From an uncultured Alphaproteobacteria bacterium (GTDB lineage: Bacteria > Pseudomonadota > Alphaproteobacteria > RF32 > CAG-239): DNA of 37,910 nt. Shown here in pieces: positions 7,786 to 15,782 of this stretch. The translations under genes were made by a program, and so were the position numbers. The stretch's first letter is position 1; every line of letters begins with the position of its first letter. The stretch is from NCBI GenBank assembly GCA_944393235.1, contig CALXZJ010000012.1, forward strand, positions 1 through 37,910, read 5' to 3'. The notes below the pieces were generated by a model. That model ran no database searches, was not told where the DNA came from, and was given only the letters and a program-made list of their open reading frames with translations.

Positions 7786-7813
7786 TTGACAAATCGAATT
7801 GTTTTAGTATATT
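7786..7813 (+). promoter_or_regulatory. Promoter of rplM-rpsI
   Basis: A consensus TTGACA (7786-7791) and TATATT (7808-7813) are separated by 16 nt. The 5' leader to the rplM ATG at 7861 would be only about 40 nt. Confidence 0.75.
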
Positions 7814-7860
7814 AAAGCCGAATTTTGAATAACCCTTCTATTTTAAAAGAGAGAAAAAAT

Positions 7861-8328
7861 ATGAATACATATGCAACCAAACCCTCAGATATTGAGAGAA
7901 AATGGTATGTTGTTGATGCGGAAGGCGTTGTTTTGGGTCGCTTGGCGGCAGAAGTTGCTAAAATTTTGCGCGGCAAAAACAAGCCTTATTTTGTTCCGAA
8001 TCTGGACTGCGGCGACTATGTGGTCGTTATCAATGCCGATAAGGTCAAATTAACCGGTAAAAAACTGACCGATAAAAAATATTTCAAACACACCGGCTGG
8101 ATTGGCGGTATTAAAGAAACGACTCCGGCAAAAATTTTGGCCGGACGTTTCCCGGAGCGCGTGGTGGAAAAGGCGGTTGAACGCATGATTTCACGCAACC
8201 CGATGGGGCGTCAGCAAATGACCAAACTTAAAGTTTATGCCGGCAGCAATCATCCGCATACCGCGCAAAATCCGGTTGTTTTGGATATTGCCGGACGTAA
8301 TCCGAAAAATAAAAGGAGTGCATTATAA
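7861..8328 (+). CDS. rplM: 50S ribosomal protein L13
   Basis: L13 is an early-assembly protein of the large subunit. '[17 protein letters not shown]' at the N-terminus and 'MLPRNPMG'-like '[20 protein letters not shown]' later are family signatures. Length (155 aa) is typical of alphaproteobacteria. I start at the ATG at 7861, which follows AAAGAGAG; an in-frame TTG at 7825 would add 12 atypical residues and swallow the ribosome site. Its stop codon overlaps the rpsI start (TAATG). Confidence 0.97.
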   Translation: MNTYATKPSDIERKWYVVDAEGVVLGRLAAEVAKILRGKNKPYFVPNLDCGDYVVVINADKVKLTGKKLTDKKYFKHTGWIGGIKETTPAKILAGRFPERVVEKAVERMISRNPMGRQQMTKLKVYAGSNHPHTAQNPVVLDIAGRNPKNKRSAL

Positions 8329-8816
8329 TGGCTACGAAAAAAATTGAATCTTTGCAGGAAATCAAAACTGCCGCAACTGAAGTTTCTGCCGAGGAAACCA
8401 AAGTTGTCCGCAAGCCCAACAAAGACAAACTGGGTCGTTCTTATGCCACAGGTAAAAGAAAAGATGCTGTTGCCCGCGTGTGGATTATGCCGGGTAAAGG
8501 CAATATTACCATCAATGAAAAATCTTTGGATCAGTATTTTGCCCGTCCGGTTTTGAAAATGATTATCAATCAACCGTTTGAAATCACTAACCGCATGAAT
8601 GAATTTGATGTGGTCTGCACAGTTAAAGGCGGTGGTTTATCCGGTCAAGCCGGTGCTATCAAACATGGTATTTCCAAAGCTTTGAATGAGTATGAGCCGG
8701 AATTAAGAGCCGTTTTGAAACAAGCCGGTTTCTTGACCCGTGATGATCGTGTGGTTGAACGTAAAAAATACGGTAAAGCAAAAGCCCGTCGTTCTTACCA
8801 GTTCTCCAAACGTTAA
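8328..8816 (+). CDS. rpsI: 30S ribosomal protein S9
   Basis: S9 reaches the P-site tRNA with its C-terminal tail. The core '[16 protein letters not shown]', '[15 protein letters not shown]' and the terminal '[17 protein letters not shown]' are diagnostic, including the final Lys-Arg that contacts tRNA. The N-terminal extension of about 35 residues before the core is usual in alphaproteobacteria. It is translationally coupled to rplM, with AAAGGAG inside the end of that gene. Confidence 0.97.
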   Translation: MATKKIESLQEIKTAATEVSAEETKVVRKPNKDKLGRSYATGKRKDAVARVWIMPGKGNITINEKSLDQYFARPVLKMIINQPFEITNRMNEFDVVCTVKGGGLSGQAGAIKHGISKALNEYEPELRAVLKQAGFLTRDDRVVERKKYGKAKARRSYQFSKR

Positions 8817-8849
8817 TCGGTACGAGGAAAATATCAAATATTTTCTTTT

Positions 8850-8877
8850 GGGTTGCAAGAAATTGCAGCCCATTTTT
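8850..8877 (+). terminator. Terminator after rpsI
   Basis: GGGTTGCA...TGCAGCCC (8850-8871) is followed by five T. A second AT-only hairpin (GAAAATAT / ATATTTTC) precedes it at about 8827-8845. Confidence 0.85.
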
Positions 8878-8893
8878 CGTCTTCACATATCCC

Positions 8894-8922
8894 TTGACAA
8901 TCCTTAGTTACCAATTTACCAT
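8894..8922 (+). promoter_or_regulatory. Promoter of the YbaK-like gene
   Basis: TTGACA (8894-8899) and TACCAT (8917-8922) are separated by 17 nt, 42 bp before the start codon. Confidence 0.6.
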
Positions 8923-8964
8923 TTTCACAAATTCTTCACAGTTTTAAGCAATTTTGAGGGCAAA

Positions 8965-9459
8965 ATGAGTATAGATAAAGTCAGAACATATTTGCATCAA
9001 TTTGGTTTGGATGTCCGTATCCGTGAATTCCCGGTTTCAAGCGCTACGGTGGCGCAGGCTGCCGACGCTTTAAATTGCGAACCGTGCCGGATTGCCAAAA
9101 CACTCAGCTTCAAGCAAGAAAATGAAATTGTTTTGATTGTTACCGCCGGCGATTGTAAAATTGACAATGCCAAATATAAGCAAAGGTTTGGCAACAAAGC
9201 CAAAATGCTCTCAGCGGATGAAGTCTTGCAGACAACCGGATTTGCTATTGGTGGTGTTTGTCCGTTTGCCGTGTCGGAAGGCGTTAAAATTTATTTAGAT
9301 GTTTCGCTTAAACGTTTTGCAACGGTTTTTCCGGCTTGCGGAAGTTCCAACAGCGCCATTGAGCTCACGCCGGAAGAATTGGAAAAATATACGGACAACA
9401 GCGGTTGGATAGATGTTTGCCGTCTGATTTTGCCCGAGCAGTCAAACAGCTTGTCATAA
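8965..9459 (+). CDS. YbaK/EbsC-family aminoacyl-tRNA deacylase
   Basis: This is a single-domain trans-editing protein of the YbaK/ProX superfamily, which hydrolyses mischarged tRNA (for example Cys- or Ala-tRNA-Pro). 'PCRIAKTLSFK' contains the conserved Lys45 that matches the catalytic lysine of YbaK. 'IVTAGDCKIDNAKYKQRFG' and 'GGVCPFAV' are the other conserved blocks. The 164-aa length fits a free-standing editing domain. Which misacylated tRNA it clears cannot be told from sequence alone. It has its own promoter, and a coding sequence on the opposite strand ends 10 nt after its stop. Confidence 0.85.
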   Translation: MSIDKVRTYLHQFGLDVRIREFPVSSATVAQAADALNCEPCRIAKTLSFKQENEIVLIVTAGDCKIDNAKYKQRFGNKAKMLSADEVLQTTGFAIGGVCPFAVSEGVKIYLDVSLKRFATVFPACGSSNSAIELTPEELEKYTDNSGWIDVCRLILPEQSNSLS

Positions 9460-9469
9460 GTGCCGGATT

Positions 9470-10138
9470 TTAAGCCGCATTATGGCTGATATAATCCGGA
9501 ACAATTAAATCGGCAGCCGTCGAATCCAAAATATCCTGCAGTGAAAACAGCGGATTGATTTCTTTAAGCAATAATCCTTCAGGCGTCACATCAATCACCG
9601 CGCGCTCGGTAATAATCATATCAACTTCATGTGCGGCGGTCAGCGGCAACGTGCATTTTTTGACAATTCGCGGCTCGCCTCCTTTGGCAGTGTGCTCCAT
9701 CGTGACAATCACTTTTTTGGCGCCGACCACCAAATCCATCGCGCCGCCCATACCGGGAACAAATACGCCGGGCACCATCCAGTTGGCAAGATTTCCTTCT
9801 TCATCAACCTGTAAAGCGCCTAAAACCGTGGCATCGACATGTCCGCCGCGCATGATGGCAAACGACATGGCGGTATCAAAAAACGCCGCGCCTTTTTTGG
9901 CTGTTGCCGGTATGCCGCCGGCATTGGTAATTTTTGGTCGTTCCGGCGCGGCAAAATCGCGATGCCCAAGACCGGTCATGCCGTTTTCAGACTGGATAAC
10001 AACGTGCATATCCGCCGGAATATAGTTAGCGGCTTCGGTCGGCAAACCGATGCCCAAGGTGATGACATCGCCTTCCTTAAATTCTTTGGCGGTGCGGCGG
10101 GCAATAATTTCGCGGCATTGCTCTTTGCTTAGTTCCAT
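9470..10138 (-). CDS. Acetate/butyrate-acetoacetate type CoA transferase, subunit B
   Basis: This is the beta subunit of a two-subunit family I CoA transferase (AtoA/CtfB/ScoB type). It moves CoA between a short acyl-CoA and a carboxylate such as acetate or acetoacetate. The catalytic glutamate lies in 'QSENGMTGLG' (Glu51 with the start used here), which forms the glutamyl-CoA thioester. 'MRGGHVDATVLGALQVDE' is a family signature. I start at 10138, preceded by GAGGG; an earlier in-frame ATG at 10156 overlaps subunit A and includes the ribosome site. The physiological substrate is uncertain. With adhE and ldh it fits anaerobic fermentation. Confidence 0.9.
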   Translation of the reverse strand: MELSKEQCREIIARRTAKEFKEGDVITLGIGLPTEAANYIPADMHVVIQSENGMTGLGHRDFAAPERPKITNAGGIPATAKKGAAFFDTAMSFAIMRGGHVDATVLGALQVDEEGNLANWMVPGVFVPGMGGAMDLVVGAKKVIVTMEHTAKGGEPRIVKKCTLPLTAAHEVDMIITERAVIDVTPEGLLLKEINPLFSLQDILDSTAADLIVPDYISHNAA

Positions 10139-10145
10139 TTTTCCC

Positions 10146-10790
10146 TCACGATGCAATATAATCTACAAAAACCCCCGGAATCGTGACCACATTCGGGTCA
10201 AGCGGTTCTTCGGAAATTTCATCGGCTTCAACAATAACCGTAGCGGCAGCCGTTGCCATAACCGGATTAAAGTTACGGGTCGTGCCTTCCAAAAAAGCAT
10301 TGCCGAATTTGTCAGCTTTGGTGGCATAAATGATGGCAAAATCTGCCTTAATCGGCTTTTCAAAAAGATATTTGCGTCCATCGATTTCAACGGTTTTTTT
10401 ACCATCTTCTACCACGGTGCCAACGCCCGTCGGCGTTAAAAAACCACCCAAACCGGCGCCGCCGGAACGAATCCGCTCAACCAGCGTGCCCATCGGTACA
10501 AGCTCAACTTCAATTTCGCCGTTATGCCATTGGCGTCCGGTTTCCGGATTGGTGCCGATGTGGGTAACAATTGCTTTTTTTACCTGCTTATTGACAATCA
10601 GCTTGCCGCGATCGGAATCGGGAAAGCTTGTGTCGTTGGCAATCAGCGTTAAGCCGGAAGTTTTGAGTTTGACCATCTCATCAATCACGCGCGCCGGTGA
10701 ACCACAACGCAAAAAGCCGCCAATCATGACGGAGGCGTTGTTTGGTATCAATTTGGCCGCGTCGGCTATGGAAACAATTTTTTTTACCAA
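10146..10790 (-). CDS. Acetate/butyrate-acetoacetate type CoA transferase, subunit A
   Basis: This is the alpha subunit partner of the downstream gene (AtoD/CtfA/ScoA type). The glycine-rich 'MIGGFLRCGSPARVID' near the N-terminus, 'GGAGLGGFLTPTGVGT' in the centre and 'ADFAIIYATKADKFGNAFLEG' are family motifs. Length (214 aa) is typical. The start at 10790 is a TTG codon with a weak upstream GGAT, so it is less certain than the rest. The two subunit genes are 7 nt apart and surely form one operon. Confidence 0.9.
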   Translation of the reverse strand: MVKKIVSIADAAKLIPNNASVMIGGFLRCGSPARVIDEMVKLKTSGLTLIANDTSFPDSDRGKLIVNKQVKKAIVTHIGTNPETGRQWHNGEIEVELVPMGTLVERIRSGGAGLGGFLTPTGVGTVVEDGKKTVEIDGRKYLFEKPIKADFAIIYATKADKFGNAFLEGTTRNFNPVMATAAATVIVEADEISEEPLDPNVVTIPGVFVDYIAS

Positions 10791-10888
10791 AATTTATTAT
10801 CCCGTTTTGTGAAACTGCGCCACTATAACGCAAAAATTTTTAAAAGTCATCAATATTTGTGATAAGCGTGACAACGTGTTGTTTTAGG

Positions 10889-11371
10889 CTAATATTTTCC
10901 ATCAGCGCCGAATTTTTTGAGCCATTTTTGCATAATCTCAACCGCTTCTTTGCGACATTCGGGGATGGCAAAAGCATAAATGCCGGGTTTTAACAGCGCA
11001 TACAAATCATCATCCTTAAAGCCAATGGCGGCGGCATCTTTACGGTCAGCGGCAAAATAAATTTTATCAATATTTGCCCATTTGGCGGTCATCAAACACA
11101 TCGGGCACGGTTCACAACTGGTGTATAAAACACAGCCGGACAAGTCCCAGGTTTTTAATTTGCGGCAAGCTTCACGAATCGCCATAACTTCGCCGTGGGC
11201 GGAAGGGTCATGATTGGCTAAAACATGATTGTAGCCGCCGGCAATAAATTGTCCGTCTTTATAAATAACAGCGCCAAACGGTCCGCCGCATAATGTATTA
11301 TTTTCTAAAGAAGAAGCTGAAAGTTTAATAGCCTCATTCATAGCTTTGATGTCTTGTTTGGTGTATTCCAT
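10889..11371 (-). CDS. guaD: Guanine deaminase-like cytidine/deoxycytidylate deaminase family enzyme
   Basis: This is a zinc-dependent deaminase of the CDA fold. The metal/proton-shuttle motif H-G-E (His59, Glu61) and 'SCEPCPMC' with Cys89 and Cys92 are intact. The arrangement 'NHDPSAHGEVMAIREAC' and 'LYTSCEPCPMCL', the 160-aa length and the C-terminal segment match Bacillus GuaD (guanine to xanthine) better than tRNA adenosine deaminase TadA. Substrate is still an inference; another nucleobase is possible. A good ribosome site (AAGGAG) sets the start. Confidence 0.8.
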   Translation of the reverse strand: MEYTKQDIKAMNEAIKLSASSLENNTLCGGPFGAVIYKDGQFIAGGYNHVLANHDPSAHGEVMAIREACRKLKTWDLSGCVLYTSCEPCPMCLMTAKWANIDKIYFAADRKDAAAIGFKDDDLYALLKPGIYAFAIPECRKEAVEIMQKWLKKFGADGKY

Positions 11372-11519
11372 TTTTTCTCCTTTTAACCGAGGTAAAGTAT
11401 CATAATTCTGCCGATTTGTAAAGAAAAAGACGCAAATTTATGAAAAACTGGACTTTTATCTGATTTTGTGGTATTTTTAAATGGAAAGAAAATTATTGTG
11501 AAAAAAAAATAAAAAAAAT

Positions 11520-11960
11520 ATGAAAAAATTTTTTTTAATGCTGATTGTTGCTCTAGGAGCAATGCTCAGCTTTGCAAGCTGTGCGACCTTAGGGTATTAT
11601 CGTCCTGATGGCAGTGTTATCCAATATGCTCAGGATGACATTATCTACCGTTCCGGCGATATTACTTACAACGGTACACGCATTGTCGGCGATCACGGTT
11701 GTCCGATTGGGCTGTATTGGGCAAATGCCGCCATTACCCGCTGGGGGATGATTGTTAAAGTCAAAGACAAAGACGGCGCAGTCATCAAACAGTATGACCT
11801 TCGGGTGCCGCGCCAAAAGGTGGATGACGTCTTCTATGTTACCGGTTTGACCGGCAAACCTTTGGAAGTTAATGTCATCATCCGCGGCGGTAGCGGGAGT
11901 ATTAATTATGTCACCGTTCATGGCGGGGACAGTAATGAGCGTTACTCTCTGCGGCGTTAG
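11520..11960 (+). CDS. Putative lipoprotein of unknown function
   Basis: The 146-aa product starts with a lipoprotein-type signal peptide (KK, then a hydrophobic stretch, then 'SFASC' with Cys21). The rest is predicted to be beta-rich with many Gly, Tyr and Val. I do not recognise the family. The short 'YYRPDGSVIQYAQDDIIYRS' segment suggests repeated strands. It probably has its own transcription unit: the promoter region is shared with the divergent deaminase gene, and a terminator follows at 11979. Confidence 0.7.
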   Translation: MKKFFLMLIVALGAMLSFASCATLGYYRPDGSVIQYAQDDIIYRSGDITYNGTRIVGDHGCPIGLYWANAAITRWGMIVKVKDKDGAVIKQYDLRVPRQKVDDVFYVTGLTGKPLEVNVIIRGGSGSINYVTVHGGDSNERYSLRR

Positions 11961-11978
11961 CCTGGCACGGGGTAAGCA

Positions 11979-12012
11979 AAAAACGGATGTCATAATTTGG
12001 CATCCGTTTTTT
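11979..12012. terminator. Bidirectional terminator
   Basis: AAAACGGATG (11980-11989) pairs with CATCCGTTTT (12001-12010), with A and T flanks on both sides. It lies between the convergent lipoprotein gene and the small minus-strand gene. Confidence 0.85.
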
Positions 12013-12018
12013 GTTGCT

Positions 12019-12261
12019 CTAATGTAAAAATATTTGTTCTGATGTTTGCTTAAATTCTGCCGCAGTATAAATTTCCGGTCTTTTTGCGGCGTAGTCAAAA
12101 ATTTCCTGAGCAAAAGCCTGTTTGGCAACATGCGTGATAAACAATGGTTTTTCAAGTTTTAACTTGCCTAAAGTTTCTTCCAGGGCTTCAAAGCTGTCAT
12201 AAATCGTACCGACAAACATAATATTTCTTTCAATTTCTTTTTGTTTTTGTTGTGTATTCAT
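12019..12261 (-). CDS. Hypothetical 80-aa protein
   Basis: A small, soluble, mixed-charge protein with no motif I recognise. Coding status is supported by a good ribosome site (GAGGTG, 6 nt before ATG), a terminator just beyond the stop, and a plausible amino acid composition. It starts with a Gln/Lys-rich segment and contains several aromatic residues and no Cys. Confidence 0.6.
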   Translation of the reverse strand: MNTQQKQKEIERNIMFVGTIYDSFEALEETLGKLKLEKPLFITHVAKQAFAQEIFDYAAKRPEIYTAAEFKQTSEQIFLH

Positions 12262-12413
12262 GGCATCACCTCATCTGTTTGTAATTCCAGTGCATCAAAA
12301 GAGGTATGCTGTGTTAAGAAATTTTTAAAGATATAAACAAAGCTATCTTGACAACAAAAAAAGACTCGGGAATTTTTTTTTATTCAATCCGAGCATAATC
12401 AAAGTGTTAAATC

Positions 12414-12608
12414 TTACATTAAATAAAGGGTATTTTGTACCGGTTGATGATTAAGTTTTACCGTTGAATTTGGCGCAACATATTGATGCTGTGACCACCT
12501 GTCTACTAAAACGTCAATAATATCGGTGTCCACAATGTTCTCATTCTGCAGAGGAAATCTCTTTTGCAAATCGTGGATGATATAGTTGGCAACATTAACT
12601 TTTATCAT
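12414..12608 (-). CDS. Hypothetical 64-aa protein
   Basis: Short protein with no recognised domain. The start at 12608 follows a strong GGGAGGG ribosome site; an in-frame ATG at 12629 would encode that site as protein. A possible partner is the small gene at 12019-12261, 152 nt downstream on the same strand. Function unknown. Confidence 0.55.
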   Translation of the reverse strand: MIKVNVANYIIHDLQKRFPLQNENIVDTDIIDVLVDRWSQHQYVAPNSTVKLNHQPVQNTLYLM

Positions 12609-12737
12609 GGCACCCTCCCGGAATGACATTTAAGGATATAACCTTTCATTCAAGCTAAAAAAAGGCATTTAATACTAAAGTCTATGTTTATAAATGTTTT
12701 ATTCATCTGGACAGGGTCAGCATTTTTTAGCACCCGC

Positions 12738-12772
12738 AAAAACAAAAAGCTCCGGAAACATCCGAAGCTTTT
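12738..12772 (-). terminator. Terminator of tRNA-Leu
   Basis: On the minus strand an 11-bp stem (AAAGCTTCGGA / TCCGGAGCTTT, one G-U pair, loop TGTT) is followed by TTTTTGTTTTT. Confidence 0.85.
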
Positions 12773-12777
12773 ATAAA

Positions 12778-12863
12778 TGGTAGGGGTAGTCAGACTTGAA
12801 CTGACACGGCCTGAGGCCACAAGATTTTGAGTCTAGCGCGTCTACCAATTCCGCCATACCCCC
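12778..12863 (-). tRNA. tRNA-Leu (anticodon CAA)
   Basis: The minus strand folds into an 86-nt class II tRNA with an encoded CCA (12780-12778). It has an acceptor stem GGGGGTA / TACCCCT (first pair G-U), a long variable arm GGCC-TCA-GGCC and a T-loop TTCAAGT. The anticodon loop CTCAAAA gives CAA. The anticodon stem CTAGA / TCTTG has one U-U mismatch. Confidence 0.95.
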
Positions 12864-12878
12864 TCAAAACGTATGCCA

Positions 12879-12907
12879 TAAATATAATATTTAAATCTTG
12901 TCGTCAA
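12879..12907 (-). promoter_or_regulatory. Promoter of tRNA-Leu
   Basis: On the minus strand TTGACG (12907-12902) and TATTTA (12884-12879) are 17 nt apart, about 16 bp before the mature tRNA 5' end. Confidence 0.65.
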
Positions 12908-12988
12908 TAGTTTTTTTATTAATTTTATGTATTTTCTTTTAATAAATTTTATTATATAGTGCATATAAATAAAATTTGAGGAAAAACA

Positions 12989-14518
12989 GTGAGCATTCTG
13001 GAACAAAAAGCAGCCGCTTTATATGGTGAACAGAAATATCCGGAAGCGCTGGATATTTATCTCTCGCTGTATAAAAAAAGCCCCAAAACCGAGAAATATT
13101 CTATTTTCTGCGGCAATTGTTTTGACGCACTGGGTGATGCCGAACAAGCCATATCGTTTTATAAAAAGGCCTCAAAGCTCAACCCTGTTTCTTTAACATC
13201 TTTAATTGCTTTAGCAAATGTTTACTACAATCACGGTGATTATAAAAATTCAGAAAAATTTTCTTATCGTATTTTAAAAAAATCTCCGGATAATGTTTCA
13301 GCTTTATTAAACCTCGGGAATATTGCTTATTGCCGGAATGATTATGAAACCGCCTTTAAATTTTATGAGGCGGTTTATAAAAATAATAATGCCAGCTATA
13401 TTGCCGTCGTTAATATGGCCAACACCTGTTATGATTTAAAGCGCTATGTTAAAGCACTTGATTATGCACGTTTAGCCTTAAAGCTATATCCTTCAAGCGT
13501 TGATGCCTATATAATCCGCGGTAATTCTTACATAGAACTCGGGCGTTATGAAAAAGCTGAAAACAACTTGTTGCGAGCTTTGGATTTCAAAGATAACAAT
13601 CCTTGGATATATAATGCATTAAGCCGATTATACCAAAAAACCGAAAGTTGGGACAGAGCTTTAGATGCCGGATGGAATGCTATTCTCTGTACCAAAGAAA
13701 CACAAAAGGAACAACAAATTAATTTTGGCTATCTTTTATATGAATGTGTTGAAGAAAAGGGTGCTGAAACAGCGGCATACTATGCCGCTAAATGGAAAAA
13801 CGCCTTTCCTGACAATAAAATTGTTGCCTATATGGCAGAAGCCATTTTAAATAATAAACCGGTTGCAAAAGCTGAAAAAGAATACGTTAAACAAATTTTT
13901 GATGCATTTGCCACGGACTTCGAATCCACATTGAGCGGTTTAGAATATCAAGTGCCGGAATATATTGCCGAAGCCGTGCGGCAATCTTTTAGACGCGAAT
14001 CTTTTTTGCCGATTAAATATCTGGATTTAGGTTGCGGCACGGGTTTATGCGCTTTGGCTGTTAAACCGCTTCTCGGCTGGAGTGAAGTAACCGGCGTTGA
14101 TTTGTCGGAAAAAATGTTGGAAGAAGCCAAGAAAAAACACATTTATAACCGCTTGATAGCTGATGACCTTTCAATTTTCTTAGAAACAGAAAAAAATTCT
14201 TACCATATCATAACCGCCGGAGATGTTTTAACTTATTTTGGCGATTTGCAAAATCTCTTCAATGGGGTGGCAAAAATCCTGAATAAAAAAGGATTATTTG
14301 TTTTTAGTGTATCAGAAAACAATTGCAATGATAACGATTATTTTTTAACCCCATCCGGCCGCTTTATACATAATAATGATTATATTTTGCGACTTTTGAA
14401 AAAAACTGGTTTTGAAAAATTAAGCATGGAGCGCAAAGCATTGCGTAACGAGGGAGATAAAGTTGTCTATGGTTATATTGTTACCGCCAAAAAAATCTTA
14501 ACCGTAGAGGGAAACTAA
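12989..14518 (+). CDS. TPR-repeat protein fused to a class I SAM-dependent methyltransferase
   Basis: The 509-aa product has about six tetratricopeptide repeats in the first 230 residues (recurring A-Y/F-P spacing, e.g. 'ALLNLGNIAYCRNDYETAFK'). After a linker comes a Rossmann methyltransferase. SAM-binding 'LDLGCGTGLCALAV' lies at about residue 344, acidic 'VTGVDLSEKMLEEA' follows, and 'ITAGDVLTYFGDLQ' is motif IV-like. This resembles the TPR-methyltransferase proteins annotated in many alphaproteobacteria, whose substrate is unknown. It starts with GTG, 6 nt after GAGGAAAAA. No signal peptide is visible, so it is cytosolic. Its stop lies just before a barrel remnant. Confidence 0.85.
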   Translation: MSILEQKAAALYGEQKYPEALDIYLSLYKKSPKTEKYSIFCGNCFDALGDAEQAISFYKKASKLNPVSLTSLIALANVYYNHGDYKNSEKFSYRILKKSPDNVSALLNLGNIAYCRNDYETAFKFYEAVYKNNNASYIAVVNMANTCYDLKRYVKALDYARLALKLYPSSVDAYIIRGNSYIELGRYEKAENNLLRALDFKDNNPWIYNALSRLYQKTESWDRALDAGWNAILCTKETQKEQQINFGYLLYECVEEKGAETAAYYAAKWKNAFPDNKIVAYMAEAILNNKPVAKAEKEYVKQIFDAFATDFESTLSGLEYQVPEYIAEAVRQSFRRESFLPIKYLDLGCGTGLCALAVKPLLGWSEVTGVDLSEKMLEEAKKKHIYNRLIADDLSIFLETEKNSYHIITAGDVLTYFGDLQNLFNGVAKILNKKGLFVFSVSENNCNDNDYFLTPSGRFIHNNDYILRLLKKTGFEKLSMERKALRNEGDKVVYGYIVTAKKILTVEGN

Positions 14519-14828
14519 AAATTTAGCTATTCAAAATGCAGGTTTGCTATTTCAAAATATTTCTGCCCGCATCAGCGGCGGTATGAATGTTTATGGCGGC
14601 GGCGAACAAATAAACCCTGAAAAAAACAGCAGTTTCATCAGCAGAGTTTTCAATTCACAAAAAATTAGAATCAAACAAGAACAAATGGCTCGATTCGGTA
14701 TGGAAATAAACGCTGGTGTTGAAATACAAAAAGCAGGAAAAATACAAACCTATGTGGGATATTATGGGCAGTTACGTCATCATTATGATATTCATGCCGC
14801 CATGTTTCATATAAAATACGATTTATAA
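14508..14828 (+). pseudogene. Remnant of an autotransporter/outer membrane beta-barrel C-terminus
   Basis: The open frame between TAG (14505-14507) and TAA (14826-14828) encodes amphipathic strands, for example 'INAGVEIQKAGKIQTYVGYY', then 'LRHHYDIHAAMFHIKYDL'. This looks like the last strands of an autotransporter barrel. There is no good start codon or ribosome site; the first usable codon is a TTG at 14544, and coding-like sequence ('NLAIQNAGLLFQNIS') runs upstream of it. The missing passenger and upstream strands suggest decay after deletion. A true short gene is unlikely but not excluded. Confidence 0.6.
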
Positions 14829-14833
14829 AATTA

Positions 14834-14863
14834 AGAGCCTGAAATTTAGGTTTCAGGCTCTTT
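14834..14863. terminator. Bidirectional terminator
   Basis: AGAGCCTGAAA (14834-14844) pairs perfectly with TTTCAGGCTCT (14851-14861). It lies between the barrel remnant and the convergent trcR gene. Confidence 0.8.
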
Positions 14864-14877
14864 GATACTTAAAGCTT

Positions 14878-15585
14878 TTATTTTGTTTTTTTGGCAGTCT
14901 TTTTCTTGGTTGCAGGCTTTTTTGCGGGTGCTTTTTTAGTTTTTGCAGCAGACGCCTTTTTGGTTGTTGCTTTTTTAGCCGGTTTGACAGCCGTTTTTTT
15001 GGCTGTTGCTTTCTTTGTTGTTTTTTTCTTTTTAGCTTTAGGCTTTGGATTAGCCAATTTTTCTGCTTTGGTTTTGGCAACCGTTATCGCTGTATCTAAA
15101 TCTTTTTCAGAACACAAGCCGATGGCAACGGGGTTTTTTGCCCGCAAAGAAGACATATCCGGACGAGTACCGGTACGGATGGCTTGAATGGTTGGCTTGG
15201 TGGTGCCAATCAATTTACAAATTTGCGGATCGGTAATTTCCGGACAATTGCGGATAATCCATAAAATGGCTGCCGGTTTGTCGCTACGCTGTGATGGTGA
15301 CAAAACTTTTTTGTTTTTAGCGTTAGATTCTTTTACGTTACGTTCAATAATGTTTGGCACCAAATTGGCAGAAGCATCAGCTTCGCAGCGTTTGATTTCT
15401 TCAGCGGAGAGCTGACCGTTGGCAACCGGGCTGATGCCGATGATGTTGTATGCAACATCGCCGTCGGCAATGGCTTGAATTTCCAATTCGTGCAATTCGC
15501 AAAAAGTGGCAATTTGTCGGAAAGTTAAGGTTGTGTTTTCTACCAGCCAAACCGCTGTTGCTTTAGGCATTAGAGGAGCCGTCAT
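14878..15585 (-). CDS. trcR: Cell-cycle transcriptional regulator TrcR (DUF1013) with a histone-H1-like tail
   Basis: The N-terminal ~165 residues match DUF1013/TrcR, a conserved alphaproteobacterial DNA-binding regulator tied to the cell cycle. They begin 'MPKATAVWLVENTTLTFRQI', with 'GISPVANGQLSAEEI' and the second helix-turn-helix-like block 'DPQICKLIGTTKPTIQAIR'. The last ~65 residues (about 170-235) are almost only Lys, Ala, Thr and Pro in AKK/TKK repeats, like bacterial histone-H1-like or AlgP tails. Typical TrcR proteins end near the 'GLCSEKDLDTAI' region, so the tail is an extension. A ribosome site AAAGGAT precedes ATG 15585. Confidence 0.9.
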   Translation of the reverse strand: MTAPLMPKATAVWLVENTTLTFRQIATFCELHELEIQAIADGDVAYNIIGISPVANGQLSAEEIKRCEADASANLVPNIIERNVKESNAKNKKVLSPSQRSDKPAAILWIIRNCPEITDPQICKLIGTTKPTIQAIRTGTRPDMSSLRAKNPVAIGLCSEKDLDTAITVAKTKAEKLANPKPKAKKKKTTKKATAKKTAVKPAKKATTKKASAAKTKKAPAKKPATKKKTAKKTK

Positions 15586-15636
15586 TTTTTTATCCTTTCA
15601 TTATAATGTTTTTTGATACTTTAACAATAGGCAAAA

Positions 15637-15653
15637 CTTGTAGATTATACAAG
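15637..15653 (-). promoter_or_regulatory. Inverted repeat over the trcR -10 region
   Basis: CTTGTA (15637-15642) and TACAAG (15648-15653) form a 6-bp inverted repeat with a 5-nt spacer. Read on the minus strand it contains a perfect TATAAT (15649-15644), about 60 bp before the trcR start. It is a plausible promoter with an overlapping operator; no convincing -35 is seen. Confidence 0.45.
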
Positions 15654-15747
15654 ATATTTTTTTGTTTTTTGTACAAAGAGATAAAAATGCAAAATAAAAA
15701 AAACAGCAGGGGAATTTTATGGCAAAAGTTATATATCCATTATCAAG

Positions 15748-15776
15748 TTGACTTTTTTACAGGGTTAACGTAATCT
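15748..15776 (+). promoter_or_regulatory. Promoter of the pilin leader RNA
   Basis: TTGACT (15748-15753) and TAATCT (15771-15776) are 17 nt apart. Transcription would start near 15783, giving a leader of about 230 nt before the pilin start at 16017. Confidence 0.7.
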
Positions 15777-15782
15777 GACAGG

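Noticed and set aside
9555..10025. Long open frame (156 codons) antisense to the CoA transferase subunit B gene
   Set aside because: It is a shadow of a well-supported gene; no ribosome site and no recognisable protein motif. Similar antisense frames over adhE (19292-19735) and the sirtuin (29006-29680) were dropped for the same reason.
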